52,644 bases of DNA, taken from contig JBGTDU010000058.1 of the NCBI GenBank assembly GCA_041748175.1, positions 1-52,644 on the forward strand, read 5' to 3'. Numbering within the stretch: position 1 is the stretch's first letter; each line of letters opens with the position of its first letter. The notes beneath the pieces were generated by a model, which searched no databases, was not told the DNA's origin, and was given only the letters and a program-made list of their open reading frames with translations. The stretch is from JAHEJB01 sp041748175 (GTDB lineage: Bacteria > Bacteroidota > Rhodothermia > Rhodothermales > Rubricoccaceae). Made by a program: the position numbers and the translations under genes. Shown piece by piece: positions 34,148 to 41,703 of the stretch.

Positions 34148-34829
34148 GAACGGCGTTGTACTGGATAAACACCAGGTTCCAGATCTCCATCACCTTCGGG
34201 TCCTCGGCATTGACAAGCGTCTTACCGTCCACCTTCGCGCGCTCCTCGTCGGGCCGCAGGTCGATGTGGATTTCCGAGCACGGCCCGCACGGCCCCGTCT
34301 CGCCCATCATCCAGAAGTTGTCCTTCGAGCCGCAGAACAGAATGTGGTCGTGCGGGATGCTGGTTTCCGACTTCCAGAGATCGGCGGCCTCGTTATCGGC
34401 GTCGAGGCCCAGCTTGTCATCGCCCTCGTGTACCGTGGCGTAGAGCCGATTCGGGTCGAGGCCCCAGCGGTCCACAAGCAGCTCCCATGCCCACGCGATG
34501 GCTTCCTTCTTGAAGTACTCGCCGAACGACCAGTTGCCCAGCATCTCGAAAAAGGTGTGGTGGTACGTGTCCACGCCCACTTCTTCGAGGTCGTTGTGTT
34601 TGCCCGAGACGCGGAGGCACTTCTGCGTGTCGGCGGCGCGGTTGTACGGGCGGCTGCCGGTGCCGAGGAAGACGTCCTTGAACTGGTTCATCCCCGCGTT
34701 GGTGAACATCAGCGTGGGGTCGTCGTGCGGCACGAGCGAGGCACTCGGCACGATCTCGTGGCCCTTCTCGCGGAAGAAGTCGAGGAAGGCCTGGCGGGTG
34801 GCGGCGGATGTTTGGGGGATAGTAGGCAA
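34083..34829 (-). CDS. alaS: Alanyl-tRNA synthetase, N-terminal catalytic piece (class II motifs 1 and 2)
   Basis: A 248-codon piece that matches AlaRS from its start to residue 225: RQAFLDFFREKGHEIVPSAS, THE adenylate-site HHTFFEMLGNWSFGEYFKKE, and MEIWNLVFIQYN. Native sequence ends at N225 (34155); the rest (AVREKGRKGERG...IRNPKS) is translated repeat, ending at TAA 34083-34085. Motif 3 needed for ATP binding is in the other piece, so this piece alone should be inactive. In frame, codons aga-aag-ggg at 34128-34136 contain the heptamer A AAG GGG, a possible -1 slippery site. It is convincing as alaS; whether it is disrupted, split, frameshifted or a sequence error is open. Confidence 0.85.
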   Translation of the reverse strand: MPTIPQTSAATRQAFLDFFREKGHEIVPSASLVPHDDPTLMFTNAGMNQFKDVFLGTGSRPYNRAADTQKCLRVSGKHNDLEEVGVDTYHHTFFEMLGNWSFGEYFKKEAIAWAWELLVDRWGLDPNRLYATVHEGDDKLGLDADNEAADLWKSETSIPHDHILFCGSKDNFWMMGETGPCGPCSEIHIDLRPDEERAKVDGKTLVNAEDPKVMEIWNLVFIQYNAVREKGRKGERGRGVTSIRNPKS

Positions 34830-35141
34830 TGCGGTGTTCTACGTGACCATGGATTGCAGATTGACTGGAAACCTTCAACGTTGTCATCCTGAGTGGAGCG
34901 AAGCGGAACCGAAGGATCTAGCCCCAGACTCGCTCGAAGGCAGGTTCAACTAGATCCTTCGACTGCGCCCATCCCGACAAGTCGGGATGGGCTTCGCTCA
35001 GGATGACAAAATGCAGGCTTGAGCGGCGGGAAACTACGTCGCCAGCGCGGTGTCGTTCGGGCAGGTCCGTGCGTCGTCTGTGGATTCAGCCCGCCCGTGG
35101 GATCTCCTATCTTCTCGGTCTTCCCCATAATCCGCACGCCC
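34830..35141. other. 312-nt divergent gap between alaS and an MscS gene, with TCATCC inverted repeat
   Basis: Most of this gap is a composite inverted repeat at 34882-35007. Outer arms begin tgtcatcctgag and end ctcaggatgaca. Middle arms are cgaaggatcta/tagatccttcg. An inner hairpin gcccatcccgac-aa-gtcgggatgggc lies at 34967-34992. No gene is seen. The flanking pieces (34830-34881, 35008-35141) must carry both promoters. Confidence 0.6.
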
Positions 35142-36119
35142 ATGCTGCTGCAATCCGCCGACACTACAACCGGCCTTTCTGACATCGCCCCTGCCGACCA
35201 GGCCGTTTCGACCCTGACCAACATGGCGAACGGCTTCTTCGAAGCGCTGCCCAAGTTGGGGATTGCCCTCGTCATCTTCGTCGTGTTCTGGCTCATCGGA
35301 AAAGGAATCCGATCCGTCATCCACCGCGTTACGCCGGGGCCGAAGGATTCCAATATCGGGATCGTCCTTGGGCGGCTGGCCTATACCGGCGTTCTGCTCA
35401 TCGGCGTCTTCATAGCCATCGCGGTCATCTTCCCGGCTGTCACGGCCGGGACGCTGATTTCCGGCCTCGGCATCGGCGGCATCGCTATCGGCTTCGCGTT
35501 CCAGGACATTTTCCAGAATCTGCTCGCTGGCATTCTGCTCCTGCTCCGCGAACCGTTTCGGAGCGGAGACGAGATCACCTCGGGCGAGTACACGGGCACG
35601 GTGGAATCCATCGAGACCCGCGCCACCTTCATCCGCACCTACGACGGCAAGCGGGTAATCATCCCAAACTCGAAGATCTACACCGAACCCGTCACCGTCA
35701 TCACCGCCTACGACATGGTTCGCAGCGAGTACGACGTGGGGATCGGATACGGCGATGACATCGAGCGGGCCAAGGGAATTATCATGGAGACGATGAACGG
35801 CATTGAGGGTGTGCTGGAGGATCCAGCGCCGGATGTGCTGACGTGGACGCTCGGCGAGTCCTCGGTAAACTTGCGTGTGCGCTGGTGGACAGACGCCAGG
35901 CGCTCGAATGTCGTGAAGCTCCGCGACGAGGTGCTGCGCAAGCTCAATGACACGCTCGCAGGCGCAGGCGTCGATCTTCCCTTTCCGACGCAGGTCATCC
36001 TCTTCCACGACCAGACGGAGCAGACGGACGGCGACCGGACGAAGCAGCGCGAGGGCTGGCCGGCAGGAGACCATCCGCCGAAGCCGCGCGCGCAACGCGC
36101 CGACGTTGCAACCGAATGA
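35142..36119 (+). CDS. MscS-family mechanosensitive channel (small type)
   Basis: A 325-residue inner-membrane channel that releases solutes on osmotic downshock. Three N-terminal helices (GIALVIFVVFWLIGKGI, LAYTGVLLIGVFIAIAVI, LISGLGIGGIAIGFAFQDIF) lead into the pore-lining Gly/Ala-rich TM3. The beta domain LLLREPFRSGDEITSGEYTGTVESI and VIIPNSKIYTEPV and the cytoplasmic alpha/beta domain follow. ATG at 35142 puts TM1 at about residue 40; 41 open upstream codons show no membrane or family signal. A second MscS gene lies at 42830-44014. Confidence 0.9.
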   Translation: MLLQSADTTTGLSDIAPADQAVSTLTNMANGFFEALPKLGIALVIFVVFWLIGKGIRSVIHRVTPGPKDSNIGIVLGRLAYTGVLLIGVFIAIAVIFPAVTAGTLISGLGIGGIAIGFAFQDIFQNLLAGILLLLREPFRSGDEITSGEYTGTVESIETRATFIRTYDGKRVIIPNSKIYTEPVTVITAYDMVRSEYDVGIGYGDDIERAKGIIMETMNGIEGVLEDPAPDVLTWTLGESSVNLRVRWWTDARRSNVVKLRDEVLRKLNDTLAGAGVDLPFPTQVILFHDQTEQTDGDRTKQREGWPAGDHPPKPRAQRADVATE

Positions 36120-36137
36120 AACGGGGAATGGTGCATG

Positions 36138-36179
36138 GGATATTGGATATCGGAAATTGGATATCGGATATCGGATATC
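36138..36179 (+). repeat. GGATATC heptamer tandem repeat
   Basis: Six consecutive 7-nt units: ggatatt, ggatatc, ggaaatt, ggatatc, ggatatc, ggatatc. It begins 18 nt after the MscS stop and is separated by 14 nt from the GTCCACC array. Confidence 0.8.
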
Positions 36180-36193
36180 GGACGAGAAATTCC

Positions 36194-36284
36194 GTCCACC
36201 GTCCACCGTCCACCGTCCTCTGTCCACCGTCCTCCGTCCACCGTCCTCCGTCCACCGTCCTCCGTCCTCTGTCCACCGTCCTCT
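36194..36284 (+). repeat. GTCC(A/T)CC heptamer tandem array, 13 units
   Basis: Ninety-one bases divide exactly into thirteen 7-nt units of gtccacc, gtcctcc or gtcctct. It lies between convergent MscS and DUF2254 genes. There are no spacers, so it is not a CRISPR array. Same class as the cusB leader repeat at 8919-8975. Confidence 0.85.
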
Positions 36285-36314
36285 GGTCCGTCTACCGCGC
36301 AATGCCCAGCGCCT

Positions 36315-37742
36315 TCACGCCGTCCCGCCCGCCCACGTAGTTTCTGCGGCGAGCTGCTCGAAGCTGACCTCCCCGCTGAGCAGGCGCAGCAGGTCGCCGT
36401 GCCTGTCGCGGATTGCCACCTTGTCGGCCTCCATAGCGAGCACGGATTCGGCCCCGTCGAGCAGCGCGTCGGCCTGCCGACGTAGTTCGGCCATGCCTTC
36501 GTGCTTTTCGACGCGGCTGCCCACCTCCCCCATCACCTTCAGCGCGTGCAGCGAGGCGTTCCGGTCGGCGGCGACGTAGGGCCGCAGCTGGGAGAAGACG
36601 TGAGCGACGAACTCCTCGTAGGATGTCGGCTGAGCGACAACCCGGAGCCGCCCCTCCTCGTCGTGCCGGAACGCGGAGGGAATGTCGCGATCAGCGAGCC
36701 GCTTCAAGGCGGCTCCGAGCCAATCCATACAACCCATCGCGGTGAACGGATCGTTGATACCGGGCGACAGGGCTCGCGCGGCAATCTCGACGAGTTCGTT
36801 GATGAGGAATCGCACGTCCTGCCGCGCCGTCCGCTGATTTCCCCACGCAAACGCCATCCGGAGCTTCGAGGAGCTCTCTTCTGTTACGCGCTCCAGGGGC
36901 CAGGCGTGGAGCAGCGTGTCGCCCTCGCTCACAAAATCTCCGGGCCGGTAGCGCACACGAAGCAGGAGGTCGTGGCTCGTTGCGAGATGCATGAGCGCAT
37001 CCGCGTCGATGCCCTGGAGATAGCCCGCGCTGTTGGCGGTGATCGGCTCGGCCTCGTCGCCAAAGTCCGCAGGCATTCCCGTGAGGATTTCCTCGCTCTC
37101 CCGAGCTTCGTCGCCGGGATCGGCGACGCCGATACGCTCCGGGAAGACGGTGTCGATTTTGTGCTGAAGCTCTTTCCCAATGCCCGCCGTCACGTTCGAG
37201 ACGTGAATGCTCTCGGGAATGTGGTGGATAAAAAAGATCAGCACGGCGATGCTGGCGAGCGCGAAAACAAGGGCCGTGACGATGGCGATGTGGGGAACAA
37301 ATGGGCCCACGAGGTCGCCAGCCGGATTCTCGCCGCCGTAGCCCTCGTCGGCGGCCCGGATGGTGCGGAGCACGAGGAGGCTATAGAGAAACGTGGCGAT
37401 GAAGGTGCCGAGCGTAACCTGGTTGCCCTGGTCGCGCATGAAGTTGGTCAGCAGCCTCGGCCCGTACTGGCCGCTCGCATAGACGACCGCCACGATTGTG
37501 ATCGAGAACGTGACGCCTGCTACGCCAATCATCGAGCCCGCGATGGTAGAGAGAAGCACGCGCGCGCCGTTCGGCTTGTTGGCATAGAGCCACGAGATGT
37601 TGTCGATCCAGTCAGACCCGACCACGCCATCAACCTTGGTGGTGACGAACGAGAGCACCACCGCCCCGATCGTCATGAGCGACGGGATGAACCAGTAGCT
37701 GGACAGGAGGTCATCCCAGAAGGCCAGGAGACGCGCTTTCAT
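36315..37742 (-). CDS. DUF2254 integral membrane protein
   Basis: A 475-residue protein matching the DUF2254 pattern. Four membrane helices lie in the first ~180 residues (FIPSLMTIGAVVLSFVTTKV, AGVTFSITIVAVVYASGQYG, TLGTFIATFLYSLLVLRTI, HIAIVTALVFALASIAVLIF). The large soluble C-terminal domain includes RTARQDVRFLINELVEIAAR and ALSPGINDPFTAMGCMDWLG, the latter near-diagnostic for the family. Function is not established. The gene stands alone on the minus strand, convergent with MscS and next to the array at 36194-36284. Confidence 0.85.
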   Translation of the reverse strand: MKARLLAFWDDLLSSYWFIPSLMTIGAVVLSFVTTKVDGVVGSDWIDNISWLYANKPNGARVLLSTIAGSMIGVAGVTFSITIVAVVYASGQYGPRLLTNFMRDQGNQVTLGTFIATFLYSLLVLRTIRAADEGYGGENPAGDLVGPFVPHIAIVTALVFALASIAVLIFFIHHIPESIHVSNVTAGIGKELQHKIDTVFPERIGVADPGDEARESEEILTGMPADFGDEAEPITANSAGYLQGIDADALMHLATSHDLLLRVRYRPGDFVSEGDTLLHAWPLERVTEESSSKLRMAFAWGNQRTARQDVRFLINELVEIAARALSPGINDPFTAMGCMDWLGAALKRLADRDIPSAFRHDEEGRLRVVAQPTSYEEFVAHVFSQLRPYVAADRNASLHALKVMGEVGSRVEKHEGMAELRRQADALLDGAESVLAMEADKVAIRDRHGDLLRLLSGEVSFEQLAAETTWAGGTA

Positions 37743-37934
37743 AGAGGATTGAGTGGGCGCAGAGAGTGGCGACGGTCGAAGGTAGAGACGTAACAGGCTG
37801 CTGACAGCCGAAGTCTATCACACCGTCTATTGGTGCGAAATATTTAGCACCTCCATTCCGTTTGGCCCGTAACCCGTCGGGGTTTGCTCCCGTAGCTCCC
37901 CGAGACGATTCCGCAGCGACTTCCGGTGACTACC

Positions 37935-38288
37935 ATGACCAAGGATACTTTTCAGCGCTTCGCCCTTGTGACAATCGTCGTGCTGCTCGCCGCGATCGCT
38001 GGGCAGCGTGTAATGGCTTTCGCGGAAAACATCTTTGGGCACAATCACGATCACGACTTCGTCATGCGCCATCTGGACGTCGGGGTTTATGCCGACGAGC
38101 AGCGCGAGCTTGCCGACGAAGCCCGTGCGCTGGCCTTTGAAGCCCGGCAAATGGCCGAGGAAGGAATCCAGATGCACAACGGCGTTTGCGATCTCTCCGA
38201 GGAGGCCGAAAGGTTTGAAGATGAGGCTCGCGGCTTCGCCCGCCAAGCCCGTCACGTTCGGGACCAGCTCCGCGTCGAGATTCGCTAG
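37935..38288 (+). CDS. Small single-pass membrane protein with His-rich loop and Ala/Glu coiled coil
   Basis: A 117-residue protein. N-terminal helix (DTFQRFALVTIVVLLAAIAG), then FGHNHDHDF, then an Ala/Glu/Arg-rich helix (EQRELADEARALAFEARQMA to the end) likely to form a coiled coil. ATG at 37935 is preferred to GTG at 37926. Family not recognised. The next gene, 36 nt downstream, begins with a very similar FQRxALVxxxF leader and a DHDH stretch, so the two likely share origin and compartment. Confidence 0.6.
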   Translation: MTKDTFQRFALVTIVVLLAAIAGQRVMAFAENIFGHNHDHDFVMRHLDVGVYADEQRELADEARALAFEARQMAEEGIQMHNGVCDLSEEAERFEDEARGFARQARHVRDQLRVEIR

Positions 38289-38324
38289 TCACTTCCCGCA
38301 TCCACCCTTCTTCGCCCGAACCCC

Positions 38325-39398
38325 ATGCCCATCACCCGCACCGCATTCCAGCGCATCGCCCTCGTCGTCCTTGCTTTTTGTGTGGTCGCCCTGCTCGGTC
38401 CGAAAATGGTACAGGCCGACCATGACCACATTGAGGTTGAGTTGAACGGCCCGGCATTCGGGGCCGACCACGACACACGAAAGCCTCAACAAGCTTCCCG
38501 ATCGTCAAGCGACGAGGTGTTCCTGGATCGGTCGTTTACCGTCTCGAGTGGCGAGATGCTGCGGGTGGAACTCGCATCTGCCGACCTCGTCGTGCGGAAA
38601 GGAGCGAGCGCCACGCAGGCTCGCATCATGATTCTAGGCAATGGCCGTGACGCCGCAGAGGAGTTCACACGACAGCGTTTCGAAGTTGATTACGACGACG
38701 GCACCCTGCTCGTTCGTTCGAATCCCGAACGCAATCGCCGGAGCGGCCACGTTCAGGCCGGATTTACCGTGGAGGTGACCATCCCAGCTCGCTTCAACGC
38801 GGAGGTCTCCATGGCGTCCGGCGACATCCTTCTGGAAGACCTGGTCGGCACCCTCAACCTCACAACCGCATCCGGCGACGTCAACATCGAAACGGTTCAG
38901 GGCCCTTCGATTACTATCCAGGCAGCGTCCGGGGATGTGATTGCCAATCGCCTCGATGGCTGGGTATCTATTTCCACGGCGTCCGGAGACATCGAGATCC
39001 AGCAGGTCATTGGCCCCAGTGCTGAACTGAACGTGGCGTCGGGCGACATTCTCGTCCAGTCAATCGAAGCCGATCTGGTGGAGGTGAACTCGGCGTCCGG
39101 CGACGTGACTATCGAGCGGCTCATGGGGCAGGTCAACGCCAGTACGGCCTCCGGCGACGTCACGCTTGGCCTCGCTGACGCGGCGGCTATTTCAACGGCG
39201 AGTGGGGCCGTCACGCTGCACATTCCCCGAGGCGCAGGCTTCGATGTCGATCTCGAAAGTCCCGATGTCGAAATCGATGGTGATCTTGAATTCCGCGGAT
39301 CGCGACGAGATCGGCGAACGCAGGGCACCATCGGATCCGGCGGCCCCTCGCTTTCGGTTTCCACACACAGCGGAAGCGTGCAGTTGGACACGGAGTAG
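38325..39398 (+). CDS. DUF4097-family beta-strand repeat protein
   Basis: A 357-residue exported protein. After a leader helix (AFQRIALVVLAFCVVALLG) and a DHDHIEVELNG segment comes a DUF4097 body. About seven turns carry an ASGDI/ASGDV signature every 18-20 residues (MASGDILLEDL, TASGDVNIETV, AASGDVIANRL, TASGDIEIQQV, VASGDILVQSI, SASGDVTIERL, TASGDVTLGLA), as in a beta-helix or beta-solenoid. Such proteins often accompany envelope-stress regulators; none is seen here. Its role is unknown. It is probably co-transcribed with the preceding small membrane protein. Confidence 0.82.
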   Translation: MPITRTAFQRIALVVLAFCVVALLGPKMVQADHDHIEVELNGPAFGADHDTRKPQQASRSSSDEVFLDRSFTVSSGEMLRVELASADLVVRKGASATQARIMILGNGRDAAEEFTRQRFEVDYDDGTLLVRSNPERNRRSGHVQAGFTVEVTIPARFNAEVSMASGDILLEDLVGTLNLTTASGDVNIETVQGPSITIQAASGDVIANRLDGWVSISTASGDIEIQQVIGPSAELNVASGDILVQSIEADLVEVNSASGDVTIERLMGQVNASTASGDVTLGLADAAAISTASGAVTLHIPRGAGFDVDLESPDVEIDGDLEFRGSRRDRRTQGTIGSGGPSLSVSTHSGSVQLDTE

Positions 39399-39496
39399 CT
39401 TCTCCCACCCTCGCTCTCATCTCGAGGTACAAAGCAACAGTCTTTCCGTACTGATCGGGAAAGAAGCCACGTTGCCTCATCACCGTTTGGAGTTTG

Positions 39497-39520
39497 GGGG
39501 ATCCCTCACTGCGTTCGGGA
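39497..39520 (+). repeat. Partial TCATCC-type repeat arm
   Basis: The stretch ggggatccctcactgcgttcggga resembles the right arm of the inverted repeat at 29584-29613 (gggagatccctcacttcg...). It lies between the convergent DUF4097 and DUF255 genes. No second arm is evident, so it looks like a degraded copy. Confidence 0.45.
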
Positions 39521-39549
39521 AGACAAAGCTCCTCGTTTACAGCGAACCG

Positions 39550-41613
39550 CTATTGCTCGCCCCGAATCTGCCGCGTCATCTCGGCGGCATCGTGGGTCGG
39601 TGCCTGGCAGGTTTGCCGCTCGCAGACGTAGGCGGTTGCGCGCCCACTTTGAGCAACCTGGAATTCTGTGAACGGCGCGATGGCGGCGAGAGATGCCTGA
39701 CCAGATCCGGGCGTCCGGAGCAGCACCACCGCGTTTGGAGCGTAAAGGGCGCGGAAGGCATTCAACAAAGCGTGTGTATCGTCTGCGCTTCGTTCTCCCG
39801 CGACAACAACCTCCAGCGACGGGCCGACGGCAAAGTCAGCCGCCGTCATCAGAAACGCGTGGGCGGAAGGATGCGTGTTCAGCTCCGCCAGGGATGAACC
39901 GACGCCATCGGCTGTACGCTCCAGATCGAGGTCCCCTGTCACGCGGCTCAAGCGAAGGCCGTTGAGCATAGCCACCGAATTACCCGACGGAATGGCACCA
40001 TCGTAGAACTCCTTCTGGCGGAAGAGCAGCTCTTCGGCGCCGTCCGCAGTAAAGAAGTAGCCGCCTCCCTGCTCGTCCGCAAACCGTTCGTTCATCGTGC
40101 GGTGCAGAGCAAGGGCTTCGCCCAGGTAGCGTTCGTCGAACGTGGCTTCGTAGAGTTCGAAAAGACCCCACGTCAGGAAGGCGTAGTCGTCGAGATTGGC
40201 TCTGATGCCCGCGTTGCCGTTGCGGTAGCGATGGAGCAGGGCTCCATCATCCGTCCGCAGGTTTGACAACAGAAAATCGGCGGCCTTCGCCGCGCGCTCG
40301 GCATATTTCGGCACGCCAAAAGCCGCGGCCGCTTTCGAGAGCGCGGCGATCATCAGACCGTTCCAGTCGGAGAGAATCTTGTCGTCGAGAAGCGGACGAG
40401 GTCGATCTGAGCGTACCTCAAACAGCCGCTGCCGGATGGATTCAAGCCGGTCGCCTTTCGCCGCCGGCGCTGTGGAGAGATGGAGCACGTTGTCGCCGGT
40501 GGGCTGGCCCGTCGCCTGGTCAGAAAAATTGCCTCCTGGCATGGTCCCAAAAACCTGTCGCGCGAACTCCGCATCTCCGTCTCCCAGCGCATCCGCCAAT
40601 TCAGCGTCGCTCCACACGTAAAACGCGCCCTCCTCTTTCTCGCCCTTACGGTTGATGGAATCGGCGTCCTCGGCACTGAAGAAGGCACCTTCGGGGCCCG
40701 TCATGTCGCGCTCGATATAGGCAAAGATGAGCTCGGCTGACTCCCGGTACTGCGGATCGCGTGTAGCCTGATAGGCTTCCGTGTACGCCATCGCCAGGAG
40801 CGCCTGGTCGTAGAGCATCTTTTCGAAATGCGGCAAGAGCCAGTGCCGGTCCGTCGAATAGCGGTGGAAGCCATAGCCCACATGATCCCAGATGCCGCCG
40901 CGCCGCATCCTCTGTAATGTGGATTCCAACATTTCGAGGGCCTCCGCGCTGCCTGTTCGATTCCAGTAGCGAAGCAGAAAGAGCAAATTGTGCGGCGTCG
41001 GAAACTTGGGCGCGGTCCCGAATCCTCCAAGATCAGCGTCGTAGCGCCTGTGGAGTTGCTCGTAGGCCCGGACCAGCGTCTCCTCACCAAGCGTCTCTCC
41101 TTCTGACCGGCTTGAAAAACTACCCTGCACAGCTTGCGTGATTTCCTCAGCGGAAGACAGGATGCCGTCGCGTTGATCCCGCCAGCTACCGGCGACGCGT
41201 GGAATAAGTTCAAGCATACCAATCTGTCCGTAGCGGCTCTCTTTGGGGATGTACGTACCCGCGAAAAATGGCTTGCGATCGGGCGTCATCAGAATGGTGA
41301 GCGGCCAGCCGCCACGCCCTGTAATGGCCTGCGCTACCGACATATACACGCCGTCGATATCGGGCCGCTCCTCGCGGTCTACCTTGATGTTGATAAAAAC
41401 GTCATTCATCAGCGCGGCGACGGCTGCGTCCTCGAACGACTCGTGCTCCATCACGTGGCACCAGTGGCACGTCGCGTAGCCAATAGAGAGAAAAATGGGC
41501 TTGTCCTGCGCGCGCGCGGCTTCGAAAGCCTCATCGCCCCAAGGGTACCAGTCTACCGGGTTGTCGGCGTGCTGGAGGAGGTACGGGTTGTTGGACTCGG
41601 CGAGACGGTTCAT
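39550..41613 (-). CDS. DUF255 thioredoxin-domain protein (YyaL/SPATA20-like)
   Basis: A 687-residue cytosolic protein. N-terminal thioredoxin-fold domain with family hallmark NPYLLQHADNPVDWYPWGDEAF (about 9-30) and redox motif C49-H-W-C52. GGWPLTILMTPDRKPFFAGTY follows. An (alpha/alpha)6-barrel domain extends to about 600 (WDHVGYGFHRYSTDRHWLLPHFEKMLYDQA), as in N-acylglucosamine 2-epimerase-like folds. Function is unclear; redox or carbohydrate roles have been proposed. Length and motifs are typical. It is on the minus strand behind a serine hydrolase and MscS gene. Confidence 0.92.
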   Translation of the reverse strand: MNRLAESNNPYLLQHADNPVDWYPWGDEAFEAARAQDKPIFLSIGYATCHWCHVMEHESFEDAAVAALMNDVFINIKVDREERPDIDGVYMSVAQAITGRGGWPLTILMTPDRKPFFAGTYIPKESRYGQIGMLELIPRVAGSWRDQRDGILSSAEEITQAVQGSFSSRSEGETLGEETLVRAYEQLHRRYDADLGGFGTAPKFPTPHNLLFLLRYWNRTGSAEALEMLESTLQRMRRGGIWDHVGYGFHRYSTDRHWLLPHFEKMLYDQALLAMAYTEAYQATRDPQYRESAELIFAYIERDMTGPEGAFFSAEDADSINRKGEKEEGAFYVWSDAELADALGDGDAEFARQVFGTMPGGNFSDQATGQPTGDNVLHLSTAPAAKGDRLESIRQRLFEVRSDRPRPLLDDKILSDWNGLMIAALSKAAAAFGVPKYAERAAKAADFLLSNLRTDDGALLHRYRNGNAGIRANLDDYAFLTWGLFELYEATFDERYLGEALALHRTMNERFADEQGGGYFFTADGAEELLFRQKEFYDGAIPSGNSVAMLNGLRLSRVTGDLDLERTADGVGSSLAELNTHPSAHAFLMTAADFAVGPSLEVVVAGERSADDTHALLNAFRALYAPNAVVLLRTPGSGQASLAAIAPFTEFQVAQSGRATAYVCERQTCQAPTHDAAEMTRQIRGEQ

Positions 41614-41703
41614 GGGAAGCGGATCTCGTACGCCACGAAGCAGGGTAGCATTGCGAACAGATTACATCTGAATAAGAGGCGGTTATATCGCGTTATGCTC
41701 GCG

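Noticed and set aside
36194..36284. Possible CRISPR array
   Set aside because: Repeats are 7 nt with no spacers and no cas genes are nearby; it is a simple tandem array.
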